Assembly (NCBI GenBank): GCA_050330095.1
Contig: JBHJOC010000017.1
Coordinates: 1-60,562, forward strand
DNA length: 60,562 bases
Direction of reading: 5' to 3'
Origin: JBCBWG01 sp036804185
GTDB taxonomy: Bacteria > Pseudomonadota > Alphaproteobacteria > Rhizobiales > Hyphomicrobiaceae
The notes below the pieces were generated by a model. It did no database searches. It was not told where the DNA came from and saw only the letters and a list, made by a program, of their open reading frames with translations. Below are positions 17,972-27,634 of the stretch, piece by piece (position 1 is the stretch's first letter; each line of letters opens with the position of its first letter). Made by a program: the position numbers and the translations under genes.

Positions 17972-18910
17972 ATGGCGCCAAAAACTGACGCGGAAGCCGG
18001 ACAGCGCTCCGCGTCACTGCCGCTCGCCGGGCTGTTGATGCTCATCGCGCTCACGATCGTCTGGGGCGTCAATTGGCCCGTCATGAAGCTGGTGCTCGTC
18101 GAAATTCCGGTTTGGTGGTTCCGGGCGGTGTGCCTGATCTTCGGCGGCTTTGGCCTGCTTGCGATCGCGCTCGCGACTGGATCGCGTGTGTTCTGCCGCT
18201 GGTACGAAGTCGGCCCGCTCATCCTGACGACAATATTTGCCGTCGCTGGCTGGCACATCTGCTCTGGCTATGGTGTGTCGCTGATGCCGGCAGGGCGCGC
18301 CGTCATCATTGCGTTCACGATGCCGATCTGGGCCGCACTGTTTGCGTGGGCAATGCTCGGGGAGACATTGTCTCGCCTGAAGGTTCTCGGCCTTGGGCTT
18401 GGCGTTGCGGGACTTGCCGTGCTGATCGGCCCGGACCTCGCCGTGCTCGAGACCGCTCCGATCGGGGCCTTGTTCATGCTTGGCTCTGCGGTCTGCTGGG
18501 GGCTCGGCACGGTCTTGTTCAAACGGTTCAACTGGACCATCCCGGTCGTCGCGAACATGGCCTGGCAACTGCTGATCTCAGCCGTGCCGGTCACAGCCAT
18601 CGCGCTCGCCTTCGAGCCGGTCCCGGACCCGCTTGCGTTGAGTACGCCGGTTGCCTGGTCAATGGTCTACATCCTGCTGCTGCCGATGACGTTCGGTCAA
18701 TGGGCGTATTTCACCATCGTCCGAATGTTTCCGGCTTCGGTGGCCGCACTCGGGACGCTCGCAATCCCGGTGGTCGGCGTCTATTCGAGTGCCTTGCTGC
18801 TCGGCGAGCCGATCGGTGCGGCCGAAGTGCTTTCGCTCACGCTGATCTGCGCGGCGCTTGCCGTCATCTTGGTTTTGCCGTCGGTCCTGGCGCGGCGTTC
18901 CCGTGCCTGA
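17972..18910 (+). CDS. EamA-family (DMT superfamily) transporter
   Basis: 312 residues with ten predicted helices in two repeats of five, each an EamA domain. The first begins TIVWGVNWPVMKL, a typical EamA opening; the second begins near GSAVCWGLGTVLFKRF. Drug/metabolite transporters of this type usually export amino acids, metabolites or purines across the inner membrane; the substrate cannot be read from sequence. AAAGGTGAG precedes the ATG at 17972. It stands alone between the small secreted protein and an unrecognised membrane protein. Confidence 0.88.
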   Translation: MAPKTDAEAGQRSASLPLAGLLMLIALTIVWGVNWPVMKLVLVEIPVWWFRAVCLIFGGFGLLAIALATGSRVFCRWYEVGPLILTTIFAVAGWHICSGYGVSLMPAGRAVIIAFTMPIWAALFAWAMLGETLSRLKVLGLGLGVAGLAVLIGPDLAVLETAPIGALFMLGSAVCWGLGTVLFKRFNWTIPVVANMAWQLLISAVPVTAIALAFEPVPDPLALSTPVAWSMVYILLLPMTFGQWAYFTIVRMFPASVAALGTLAIPVVGVYSSALLLGEPIGAAEVLSLTLICAALAVILVLPSVLARRSRA

Positions 18911-19205
18911 GGCCGCGAACGCCCTGCGGCTGTTGCACACATGCCAGCGTCCGTGGTTCCGGCTATCGCTGGGCGTGCACGGTGCTCGCGCTTCGCTCGG
19001 CGGCAGGCTATCGCTTCAAGGGGAGCCACGCTATGCGGGCTGCCAGGGCAATATCCGATCGGACGGTATCGCTTCGCGGGTCGCTGATCGAATGAAATTG
19101 CCCTAGAATCAAAATGGTAGAGCATCTTTGCCCGTTCGCCTGGCCGCCTTGCGGCCGCGAGCGATCGCACGATGCACTCGGTCAGTCGCGTTGAGGGGTG
19201 GTATC
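18911..19205. other. Intergenic stretch before the unrecognised membrane protein gene
   Basis: 295 bases in which I see no gene, clear promoter or strong repeat. Confidence 0.4.
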
Positions 19206-20426
19206 ATGCTGCGTGGGGCGCATACGTTCGTCGCGATCGTATTCGTCGCTCTCGCGTTTTCATTCATCGCGACGACCGTTTCGCTGGCGCTTGAGTTCAA
19301 GGACGCTGGCTGGCTGAACATGCTGGCGATCGACAGCCACCTGTTCCTGTTCTACCCGACGTTCGGCATTATCGCGCTCGTCGCGTTCTATCTGCCCGCG
19401 GTTGCGTTCGTCGACCACTACTGGCGGTCGGTCAGCCTCGGCAAGCTCCGGTTCCTCGCCGGATTGCTTGCACTGGTCTGGGTTGCCAACGCCGTCAGCG
19501 GGTATATCCTCGACACGCCAAATCGATCTGTTTGGGAACTGAAGCCTGAGGTCTTGCTTGCGGACACGGGGCAGCCGGAAACATGCGGAGCCAGCGGCGA
19601 TCAGACCTGTGATAGGCTGCCGCTGCTTCCGGCAATCGAAAACCTGCGGAAGCTTGCAACCACAGATGTCACGCTTGCCGACTTCGTTCGGGACTGCAGC
19701 GAGCGGCGACTGATCGAGCGGCACACACTTGCCGAGCCGCGACGCTACTGCGTCGTCACGACCAGGTTCTCGCAGCGTCCCGACTTGGTGGATGACGCCA
19801 CCTGTTGCGCGGCCCAGCAATCCCTGGTCGACGAGATCATGCGGCTGCACGCTGACCCTGCTAATCGGTCAGTGACCGCTCAGGTGCATGCGGCACTACT
19901 GCCGCTCAAGGTCTTTTTCCTGGTGATGCTGTTCGCGATCAGCCTGCTGCTATCGCTGCATTTCGATGCCGTTGCCAAGGCCTACAGCAATCGCCTGCTC
20001 GCCATCGAGATCGGCTTGATCATCGGCACGATTGCGACGTTGTTCTTCCCGCTCATGGCGCAGGCCTTCGTGCAATCGCTAAAGGTTTTTGCGGGCGAAG
20101 CCGGTCGCGGGGCCTTCAGCATGATGGTGCCATGGCTCAGTGCTGGCTTTGGCCTCTGGACTTTGCTCAACATCGTTTACTTTTTGCGGGACGACAAGAA
20201 GGCTGAACTCCTCGCGAAGGTCGGCAGCGGCGTTCTCGGTCTGCTCGCCTTGCTCAAGTACGACGTGGTTGTGTCCTACCTCGTCTGGATCATCGGCAAT
20301 TCAGCGACGGTCATCGCACTTACCATCCTTGCGATCCTAACCATCATAGTCGTGTTGTGCGTCTGGACAGTTATAAGTTGGGCAGCGAAAACACGAACCA
20401 ACACCAGTCGGCTGCCTCATGTATGA
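19206..20426 (+). CDS. Unrecognised multi-spanning membrane protein
   Basis: 406 residues from the ATG at 19206; an upstream start at 19128 would add 26 unlikely Arg/Ala-rich residues. Three hydrophobic helices lie in the first 110 residues. An extracytoplasmic loop of about 140 residues follows, with paired cysteines (ETCGASGDQTCDRL, then DCSER, RYCVV and DATCCAAQ). Four or five more helices complete the protein. The cysteine-rich loop suggests disulfides in the periplasm. I do not recognise the family. The next gene, an orphan NusG/RfaH-like factor, is 161 bases downstream on the same strand; no functional link is shown. Confidence 0.75.
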   Translation: MLRGAHTFVAIVFVALAFSFIATTVSLALEFKDAGWLNMLAIDSHLFLFYPTFGIIALVAFYLPAVAFVDHYWRSVSLGKLRFLAGLLALVWVANAVSGYILDTPNRSVWELKPEVLLADTGQPETCGASGDQTCDRLPLLPAIENLRKLATTDVTLADFVRDCSERRLIERHTLAEPRRYCVVTTRFSQRPDLVDDATCCAAQQSLVDEIMRLHADPANRSVTAQVHAALLPLKVFFLVMLFAISLLLSLHFDAVAKAYSNRLLAIEIGLIIGTIATLFFPLMAQAFVQSLKVFAGEAGRGAFSMMVPWLSAGFGLWTLLNIVYFLRDDKKAELLAKVGSGVLGLLALLKYDVVVSYLVWIIGNSATVIALTILAILTIIVVLCVWTVISWAAKTRTNTSRLPHV

Positions 20427-20543
20427 TGGCCGCGGGTGCGTGCCCCAGGCTCAAGCTGCCCGCGTCTGATGCGGCGCGATCAAGGGGCTCTTGGCCGATG
20501 TCATTGACTTGCCGCACAGGTTTGCGAGTACTGAACAGCCGTA

Positions 20544-20572
20544 TTGATCATTCAGGCACATGCAATTAATCT
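20544..20572 (+). promoter_or_regulatory. Weak candidate promoter of the NusG-like gene
   Basis: TTGATC at 20544-20549 and TAATCT at 20567-20572, 17 bases apart. The resulting leader would be very short, about 10 nt before the ATG at 20588. Confidence 0.25.
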
Positions 20573-20587
20573 GTTGGCGCTGTTCCC

Positions 20588-21109
20588 ATGCAATATTGCC
20601 CAGTTCCTCCGCGCACAGAAAAATGGCTGGTGATCAATACACAGCCCCATCGCGAGCAGTTCGCCGCCGAGAATTTGAGGCGCCAAGGCTTCGAAGCGTA
20701 CTGCCCTCAGATCGGCAAACGCATTCGCCACGCTCGACGCATCTACGACACGCGCCGACCGCTGTTCCCATCCTATGTTTTTGTCCGCGCTGATGGGGCT
20801 CAAATGAACTGGCGCGTGATGCTCTCGACCTATGGGGTGCGCACCGTCATCTGCATGGGCGATGCGCCGGGTACGATCGACGGAGCGTTCATCGAAACGC
20901 TGCGGTCGCGTGAGGTTGACGGGGTCGTCTGCAGTAAGCCGTCAGACTTTGACGTCGGGCAGACTGTCAAGATCAGCGCTGGACCGTTTGAAGGGCTCGT
21001 GGGTCAGATCGTAGAGCTTCGTGACAAAGACCGCGTTGGCATCCTGCTCGATCTTCTGAACAACAGGATCAAAGCACATCTGCCAGCGTCGCAGCTTCGG
21101 CTCGTTTGA
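20588..21109 (+). CDS. NusG/RfaH-like transcription antitermination protein
   Basis: 173 residues. The NusG N-terminal domain covers about 10-110 (KWLVINTQPHREQFAAENLRRQ, then RPLFPSYVFV). A KOW domain follows at about 118-173 (GQTVKISAGPFEGLVGQIVEL). It is shorter than housekeeping NusG and lacks the rpl neighbours of nusG, so it is a specialised paralogue. RfaH and LoaP relatives bind RNA polymerase and let it read through long operons, often for surface polysaccharides. No such operon is adjacent; the next gene is convergent. Its target is therefore elsewhere or unknown. Confidence 0.85.
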   Translation: MQYCPVPPRTEKWLVINTQPHREQFAAENLRRQGFEAYCPQIGKRIRHARRIYDTRRPLFPSYVFVRADGAQMNWRVMLSTYGVRTVICMGDAPGTIDGAFIETLRSREVDGVVCSKPSDFDVGQTVKISAGPFEGLVGQIVELRDKDRVGILLDLLNNRIKAHLPASQLRLV

Positions 21110-21348
21110 GCGGACGGACGGCTGAGAGCCTTCCCACAAGACATCACGAGAGCAACATCCGGTCGGACGGAGCCGCCCATGCGATTCACTGTCCGGATGA
21201 GGTCGCTCAAGCATCACAGGAGTAGAGCATTGTCATCCGACGCCTTACCGCGAGTGCGGTCAGGTGTGGCCGGAGAAAGGTCAGGCCGGCTCCTCGACGG
21301 TGTCGGCCAGTTCCGCCTGGATCAGATGGCGCCTTGATGCGGAGTGAT

Positions 21349-22674
21349 CTAAAGCGGCAATCTCGCGATTGAGGCAGAGAAGTAATTGTCGACCGCTTCC
21401 ATGATCGAGGCTGCTACTTTCTGTCGCCATTCCGCCGAGCGGAGGCGTTGCGCGTCGCGCTGGTTGGAAACGTAGGCGAGTTCGATCAGAACCGAGGGCA
21501 CCTTAGCGGTACGGAGCACCTTGAAGGCGGCTTCCTGGTCGGGCCTGCGCCGCATATCGGTCGAGGCGGACATGGTCTCGATCACGGCTCGCGTGAAGAC
21601 CTCTGTGCGGTCCCTCACGACATCGACCTCCTTGGCGGCAAGATCGGCCAGCATCGCCCGTATTGCGTCGAGGTCTGCTGAAGCCATGGCCTCGAGCCTG
21701 CGGGCTTCGTCGGTCGGCAGCACGCCGTCACGCACCTCCTGGCGCGCGGAGGAGCGAAGTCGCTCCGCAACGCGCTCGCGCAACGAATAGATGGTCGCTC
21801 CGCTGGCGTTGGTCGTGGCGTAATCGGCGTGGATTGCAATGAACAGGTCGGCCTTGTTGCGCTCCGCGAAGTCGCGCCGCTCGCCGAGCGGAATGAAGAC
21901 ATCGGTCTCGCGGGTCATCATCACGCGGTATCGGCCTGTCGCGAGCAGGAGGTCGCGCAGAACAAGCCCGAACTCAAGCACCACTTGCTTCTCGACGGTG
22001 CCATGCTTCATCGCACCCGAATCTCTGCCACCGTGACCCGGATCCAGCACGATCAGCGGCTTGGACGTCTTATCGTCGATTTCCTTCGGCGTTGCTGCGA
22101 CCCGCGGCAACGGCGGGGCGACCCCGAGACCCATGCGGTGGTTGCGCAGCTTTGCAAGCCGTGCATCGCGCGCTGCCTGTTCCCTCAGCGGTAGCATCGT
22201 CACGGTGAGTTCGATGGCATTGGTGGTCGGATTGCGGCGGATCTCGGCTGCTGTGACGAGCACTTCCTCGGTCAACGCGATGATCAGGCGTGTGCGGTTC
22301 TGGCCTTCGCTGCCGGCCCGGAAGTTCGCGACAACGCCGACGGGGCGCGTCGGCACGGGCGGCAAGCGCATGCGCACATTCGGCATGTCGACGATGAGGC
22401 GGTTCGGTGATGCGAGCTGTGAGACCTTGAAATCGACGGCGCGATCAAGCTCCGCAGTGAACGTCGTTTCCAGGGTTTCGGGTTCCGGAGACGCTTGGCC
22501 CGTCGCTGCGTTCGCAATCTCAGAAATCAGATCACCAATGCTGAACCCCGAGGCCTGAGGCTGTTGAGCGCTGGCCCCGGTTGCGGCCATCGTGACGATC
22601 ATCAGCAGGCAAAACAAAAGTCCCGGCGACGCCGCCCGGCGATCGCCGCGACGCGTCGTTTGACGCAGTACCAT
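21349..22674 (-). CDS. N-acetylmuramoyl-L-alanine amidase with AMIN domain
   Basis: 441 residues from the ATG at 22674, with GGGGGAG upstream; a GTG at 22692 is less likely. A long signal peptide ends near residue 37 (TGASA). An AMIN domain lies at about 65-170 and the zinc amidase (Amidase_3) domain at about 205-435. The catalytic segments are VLDPGHGGRDSG with a zinc histidine, the glutamate in VEKQVVLEFG, the second histidine in FIAIHADY, and VLIELAYVSNQRD. The enzyme cleaves the amide bond between MurNAc and the stem peptide in the periplasm, as AmiC does at the division site. A helical insert between residues 300 and 370 may be the autoinhibitory region typical of AmiA/B/C. Confidence 0.93.
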   Translation of the reverse strand: MVLRQTTRRGDRRAASPGLLFCLLMIVTMAATGASAQQPQASGFSIGDLISEIANAATGQASPEPETLETTFTAELDRAVDFKVSQLASPNRLIVDMPNVRMRLPPVPTRPVGVVANFRAGSEGQNRTRLIIALTEEVLVTAAEIRRNPTTNAIELTVTMLPLREQAARDARLAKLRNHRMGLGVAPPLPRVAATPKEIDDKTSKPLIVLDPGHGGRDSGAMKHGTVEKQVVLEFGLVLRDLLLATGRYRVMMTRETDVFIPLGERRDFAERNKADLFIAIHADYATTNASGATIYSLRERVAERLRSSARQEVRDGVLPTDEARRLEAMASADLDAIRAMLADLAAKEVDVVRDRTEVFTRAVIETMSASTDMRRRPDQEAAFKVLRTAKVPSVLIELAYVSNQRDAQRLRSAEWRQKVAASIMEAVDNYFSASIARLPL

Positions 22675-22901
22675 GAACTCCCCCGTAGGCACGCGGCGCC
22701 ATCGCTGGCACCCTTTCCCACAGACGCGAGAAGTTTGCGCATTTTAAGGTTTGACTGGGTCAGAATTAGAACAGAGGCAGCCTAAGCCTTGGTTAACCGA
22801 CGTTGCCGCCTTCGTTTCGGCCCTCGTGATCCGGGCAAAACAAGCCGGCGGGCGCCCCCGTGCGTGTCGCAAAATGGCTGATGGCATCCGCCGACAGATG
22901 G

Positions 22902-24167
22902 TCAGCGGGGGACGCCATTCCGGCGCCTGCTGAACAGGACCCGCGCACGGATTGTGCCTTCGAGGGAACGAATTTCGTCGAGCACGGTTCCGGCATCCGC
23001 GACATCGGATTCTGCATCCAGCACCACGTAACCGAGTTCGGCTCCGGTCTGGTAGTATTGGGCAGCGATGTTGATGCCGCGGCGGGCGAAAATGGCGTTG
23101 AGGGTCTGCAACTGTCCGGGAAGGTTGCGTTGAACCTGGATGAAGCGCGTTCCAGACGGGCTCACTGGCAGTTGCACGTTGGGAAAATTCACCGCTCCGG
23201 TGGTCGAGCCAACATCGGAAAAGTCGACGAACTTGCGCGCCACCTCCGAACCGATGCGCTCTTGGGCTTCCTGCGTCGAGCCACCGATGTGCGGCGTCAG
23301 GATCACGTTGTCGAGGCCCTGTAGCGGGGATTCGAACTGCTCCCTGTTGGAGCCCGGCTCGATTGGAAAGACATCGATTGCAGCGCCGCGCAGATGTCCG
23401 TCCCGCAGAGCACTGGCGAGGGCTTCGAGATCGACCACCGTGCCGCGAGCGTTGTTGATCAGGAAGGCCCCGGGCTTCATCGCGCGCAACTCGCTCGCGC
23501 CGATCATATTTTGTGTTTCAGCCGTTTCTGGCACGTGCAGCGTCACGACATCCGATTGCGCAAGCAGCTGTTCGAGCGTGTCAGTCGGTTCGACGTTGCC
23601 GTGCCGCAACTTGTCGGTCCGATCATAATAAATGACACGCATGCCCATGGCTTCCGCGAGCACAGCGAGTTGGCTGCCGATATTTCCGTAGCCGACGATG
23701 CCGAGGGTCTTGCCTCGGATTTCGTGGCTGTCGGTCGCGGACTTGTCCCAGGCGCCTTGGTGGGCTGCGTTCGAGCGCGGGAAGATGCGTCGGAACAGCA
23801 TGATCGCTTCGGCAATCGTCAGCTCCGCGACGCTGCGCGTATTCGAAAACGGCGCGTTGAAAACAGGAATTCCCATCGCGTGCGTTAGATCGAGGTCAAC
23901 CTGGTTGGTGCCGACCGAAAAGCAGCCTATCGCGATCAGCGACCGGTTGCCGTCGATTGCCCTGGCATCGATCCGAGTCCGCGAGCGAATGCCGAGCATC
24001 CGCACACCGGCAAGCTTCTCTCGCAGCTCCGCTCCGTCGAGCGCTGTCGGAAGCCGCTCCACATTCGTGTAACCCGCTTGCTTGAGCGTCGCGACCGCAC
24101 TGTCGGAGATCCCCTCCAGCAGGAGGACCTTGATGTTCTCTTTAGCAAGCGAGAGCGACTTCGGCAT
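22902..24167 (-). CDS. serA: D-3-phosphoglycerate dehydrogenase
   Basis: 421 residues from the ATG at 24167; a longer frame from 24257 adds 30 unlikely residues. It oxidises 3-phosphoglycerate with NAD in the first step of serine synthesis. The Rossmann motif is VGYGNIGSQ, the substrate region GIRSRTRID, and the catalytic histidine is in TPHIGGSTQEAQ. A C-terminal ACT domain (about 345-421) is expected to bind serine. The N-terminus (SLSLAKENIKVLLLEGI) closely resembles the E. coli-type short enzyme rather than the longer SerA form. It is flanked by amiC-like and MFS genes and is not in a pathway operon. Confidence 0.95.
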   Translation of the reverse strand: MPKSLSLAKENIKVLLLEGISDSAVATLKQAGYTNVERLPTALDGAELREKLAGVRMLGIRSRTRIDARAIDGNRSLIAIGCFSVGTNQVDLDLTHAMGIPVFNAPFSNTRSVAELTIAEAIMLFRRIFPRSNAAHQGAWDKSATDSHEIRGKTLGIVGYGNIGSQLAVLAEAMGMRVIYYDRTDKLRHGNVEPTDTLEQLLAQSDVVTLHVPETAETQNMIGASELRAMKPGAFLINNARGTVVDLEALASALRDGHLRGAAIDVFPIEPGSNREQFESPLQGLDNVILTPHIGGSTQEAQERIGSEVARKFVDFSDVGSTTGAVNFPNVQLPVSPSGTRFIQVQRNLPGQLQTLNAIFARRGINIAAQYYQTGAELGYVVLDAESDVADAGTVLDEIRSLEGTIRARVLFSRRRNGVPR

Positions 24168-24305
24168 GGCATCGACTTTCCAGGGCAGACCGCCGGCAAC
24201 GACCACCGCGCCGGCGATTGAGGATGCCTCGATCCTCCACCGCGCCGTCGATTGCAAGTGGGCTCGGCACCGCTGCGCTCAATCAGCGCGCCGGTCCCCG
24301 ACTGT

Positions 24306-25628
24306 TCATGTCGACCCAGCGTCCGGGCCGCGTTGCGGTGGCGGCTTGGGTGCCCGTAGGAACAGAGCGACGAGGCTGCCGGCGGCGGCGAGCGCTGCGA
24401 GGACCCAAAGAGAGAGAACATAGTCGCCGGTCAAGTCGCGAAAGCCCCCGGAAAGCACAGGTCCGATCGCCTGCGCAACGACCTGCACTGACAGTGCGGC
24501 CCCGCGGATCGCACCAAAGCTCCGACGACCGAAAAAGTCGGCCCAGGCTAGCGGCAGCATCGTCAACAAGCCACCGATCGCAAAGCCGAACAGGGCAGCC
24601 GAGGCATAGGCTTCGAGAGCGGTCTCAAGGTAGACCATCATGATCGCGCTGCCCGACAGGCACGCGCCGATACTTGCAAGCAGCAGCCAGATTGGCAGGC
24701 GGCGGGCAACGGCTCCGTAGAGCAGCCCCGAAACTGCAGACAGAACCGAAAACGTGCCGACGACGGTCGCTGCGATCGTAAGGTCGAAGTTGCGCTCGAG
24801 CAGATGTGGCGCCTGATGCAGGCTGATGCCGGCCTGCACCGGGTAGACCAGCAGCGTAAACAGGCAGAGCAACCAGAACGTTGGTGTTCTCAGCGCTTCG
24901 GCTCGGGTGAACGTTGCTTCGGCAACGTCAGATGCCGGCGCACCATCAACGTCGCTTCCGGGGTCGGCCTCCGCATCTGGCAGTTTGCGCCCGTCGGGAA
25001 GAAGACCCATGTCTTCGGGGCGGCGCACCATCAGGAGCCAGTTTGGCAGTAAGCCGACGATCAGCACGGTCAGGCCGACTGCGACCCAGGCCAAGCGCCA
25101 GTCGTCGAACCATAGCATGGCCGCAGTCGCGATGAGTGGCATCGCCGTCAGGCCGATCATCTGGAACGTCGTGGCAATGGCCGTTGCGGTTGGCCGCTTT
25201 GCAATGAACCAGGCGTTGATCGAGCCGTAGATGCCAAGGTCGAACGGACCTGCGAAATTCATCCGTCCGATGCAGAACAAGACGTAGAACACCGGCAGCG
25301 TCATGACGAGTGACAGCCCCATCATGGCAAGGCCGGTGGTCAGGATCGCCACGACGAGAATTGCACGCGCGCCGTGTCGATCGAGCAGCCCGCCGAGATA
25401 GGGTGCCGTAATCGCTGCAAGGACGCCGCCGAGCGAAACTGCACCTGAGATTGCCGTCTTCGACCAGTCGAGCTCGGCCGCCATCGGCGCAATGAAGATG
25501 GACAAGGTCGCTACGGCCGGTCCTTGGCGTGCGAAGCCAGCACAGCAGGCACATCCGAGCACGACCCAGCCGTAGAAGAACGGCAGCCGCCGGGCGAGCA
25601 GGGATGGGAGAAGGCGTGGGCGGGACAT
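24306..25628 (-). CDS. Major facilitator superfamily transporter
   Basis: 440 residues with twelve predicted helices in two bundles and a central acidic loop at about residues 210-245. The opening FFYGWVVLGCACCAGFARQGPA and the loop GGLLDRHGAR (motif A position) resemble the monocarboxylate/oxalate-formate porter type. The substrate is not known. It is divergent from the ThDP decarboxylase-monooxygenase pair (294-base gap), so it may import the substrate of that pair, but this is only context. Confidence 0.88.
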   Translation of the reverse strand: MSRPRLLPSLLARRLPFFYGWVVLGCACCAGFARQGPAVATLSIFIAPMAAELDWSKTAISGAVSLGGVLAAITAPYLGGLLDRHGARAILVVAILTTGLAMMGLSLVMTLPVFYVLFCIGRMNFAGPFDLGIYGSINAWFIAKRPTATAIATTFQMIGLTAMPLIATAAMLWFDDWRLAWVAVGLTVLIVGLLPNWLLMVRRPEDMGLLPDGRKLPDAEADPGSDVDGAPASDVAEATFTRAEALRTPTFWLLCLFTLLVYPVQAGISLHQAPHLLERNFDLTIAATVVGTFSVLSAVSGLLYGAVARRLPIWLLLASIGACLSGSAIMMVYLETALEAYASAALFGFAIGGLLTMLPLAWADFFGRRSFGAIRGAALSVQVVAQAIGPVLSGGFRDLTGDYVLSLWVLAALAAAGSLVALFLRAPKPPPQRGPDAGST

Positions 25629-25922
25629 GTGTCAGGGTTCCGGCGCGGGTCGATGGCGGCCCAGCGGCGCGGGGACCAATCGTCATCCTGAGCAATTCTC
25701 AGGCACGATGCAATTCGGGCCGCGTGCGGCCGTGCGAAGGGCTGCGATGCGACGGCAGGTATAGGAAGGCGCAGCCGAAGCTGCTTAGCTGCCGGCCACA
25801 CACACCGCGAAGACAACGCTCGAACGCAACATAGAAGAATCCCGGCCACCTGGCATCGTTCGGCGCCTCGGCGAAACGGACCGCTGCCCAGCGTCCGGCG
25901 CATGATTTGGGGAAGACGCGCA

Positions 25923-27587
25923 ATGGCGAATACGATTACCGGACGGTCGGCTTTCCTTGCTCTGCTCATGGACGAGGGCATCACGCACTTGTTCGGCAAT
26001 CCCGGCACCACCGAGTTGCCCGTGATGCACGCCTTGAAGGACTTCCCCGATCTGACCTACGTCATGGCCATGCAGGAGAGCCTCGTCGTTGCAATGGCCG
26101 ACGGCTTCTCGCGGGCGTCGGGCAAGCTCACGGCGTGCAACGTGCATGTGGCGCCTGGCCTCGGGAATGCGATGGGCGCACTTTACAATGCCAAGTTCAC
26201 CGGGACGCCCCTCATTCTCACCGCAGGCCAACAAGAGCAGGGCCACGGCCTCATGGAGCCGCTGCTCTACGATCCGCTGGTGCCCATTGCGCAACCGCTG
26301 GTCAAATGGGCGGTCGAGGTCAACCGCCTGGAGGATCTGCCGCGGATCGTGCGCAGAGCCGCCAAGATCGCAATGACGCCGCCAACGGGTCCTGTGTTCC
26401 TCTCTCTGCCGGGCGACATCCTGAACGCAGAAGGCGGGGTCGATCTTGGGAAGCGTTCGCGGGTCGATGCAAAGGTGCGCCCGAGTGAGGAAGCCCTGGT
26501 TGCGCTTGCCGATCGGCTGATTGCGGCGAAGGCTCCGGTGCTGCTTGCCGGTGACGAGGTCGTCAAAAGCGACGCGCTCGAGGAAGCAGCCGAACTGTCC
26601 GAAGTGCTCGGCTGTCCGGCGTGGCAGTCGACAATTGCTTATGGGGCGCACTTCCTCTCAGAACGCCCGGCCTTCATGGGAACGCCGGGGCGCGAGCAGG
26701 CGATCGTTCGCAAGCACCTCGAAGGCCATGACCTGATGCTGGTGCTCGGTGCCGACGTGCTGCGCATGTCGGTGTGGAGCCCGATCGATGCCAAGCCCGA
26801 CCATCTCGCGATTGCGCAAATCGGCCTCGTCGACAACGAGCTAGCCAAGAACTATTCCGCAGACATTGCGCTCAAGGCTGATGTCAAAGAGACGCTCAAG
26901 GCACTGATCCCGATCCTGAGGGCGCGTGGCGGCACAGCCCTGTCTGAGCGCGCGGCCACCGGGCTCGCGGCGCTGTCGACGCGAAACTGGTCTGCCAAAC
27001 GTGCCGCGCTCGTGAGCCAGATCAGCGCACGCGCCGATCAGACGCCGATGTCGGGCGACTGGCTCACGCTGCAGGTGTGCGAAGCCATCCCGGCGCACGG
27101 TATTCTCGTGCACGAAGGCCTGACCTCGGCGCGCCACGCCAACGCGCTCTATCCCTATCGTGACCGCTACAACTTCCACGGGTTGGCGTCGGGTGGGATC
27201 GGCTGGGGGCTTCCGGCGGCCGTCGGTGTCCAACTGGCCCATCCCGACCGACCGGTGACTGCGTTGATCGGCGACGGCTCGGCCATGTACTCGGTCCAAG
27301 CGCTTTGGACCGCGGCCCACCACAAGCTGCCGATGGCGTTCATCATATGCAACAATGGCGGATATCGCATCATCAAGCAGCGGCTTTTGTCGTTCCACGG
27401 CGACGACAACTTCATCGGGATGGACTTCAAGGACCCACCGCTGGACTGGGTGAGCCTCGCCAGCGGTCTTGGCATGCGCGCAATCAGGCTGAGCGATCCT
27501 GGTGAGGTCCGCGGCGTTCTGAACGAAGCCTGCCGAGGAGACCTCGGCCCGGTGTTGATCGACGCCGTTCTCGATGGAAGTCTCTGA
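25923..27587 (+). CDS. Thiamine diphosphate-dependent decarboxylase, benzoylformate-decarboxylase-like
   Basis: 554 residues from the ATG at 25923 (MANTITGRSAF); a start at 25902 adds seven residues. Three ThDP-enzyme domains are present. The N-terminal Pyr domain begins FGNPGTTELPVMHAL and has the catalytic glutamate in VMAMQESLVV. The central FAD/nucleotide-like domain follows, and the ThDP domain has GDGSAMYSVQ...ICNNGG. The FGNPGTTELP start is typical of benzoylformate decarboxylase and related 2-oxo acid decarboxylases rather than of acetolactate synthase. The next gene starts 47 bases later, so the pair is probably one operon. The substrate is not defined. Confidence 0.88.
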   Translation: MANTITGRSAFLALLMDEGITHLFGNPGTTELPVMHALKDFPDLTYVMAMQESLVVAMADGFSRASGKLTACNVHVAPGLGNAMGALYNAKFTGTPLILTAGQQEQGHGLMEPLLYDPLVPIAQPLVKWAVEVNRLEDLPRIVRRAAKIAMTPPTGPVFLSLPGDILNAEGGVDLGKRSRVDAKVRPSEEALVALADRLIAAKAPVLLAGDEVVKSDALEEAAELSEVLGCPAWQSTIAYGAHFLSERPAFMGTPGREQAIVRKHLEGHDLMLVLGADVLRMSVWSPIDAKPDHLAIAQIGLVDNELAKNYSADIALKADVKETLKALIPILRARGGTALSERAATGLAALSTRNWSAKRAALVSQISARADQTPMSGDWLTLQVCEAIPAHGILVHEGLTSARHANALYPYRDRYNFHGLASGGIGWGLPAAVGVQLAHPDRPVTALIGDGSAMYSVQALWTAAHHKLPMAFIICNNGGYRIIKQRLLSFHGDDNFIGMDFKDPPLDWVSLASGLGMRAIRLSDPGEVRGVLNEACRGDLGPVLIDAVLDGSL

Positions 27588-27634
27588 TCCGATCAATGGC
27601 GTCTGAGAAGAAATGTGCTTGCTGAGGAAACGCT

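Noticed and set aside
24168..24305. A riboswitch or attenuator ahead of serA
   Set aside because: No aptamer-like structure or leader peptide could be recognised in the short upstream region.
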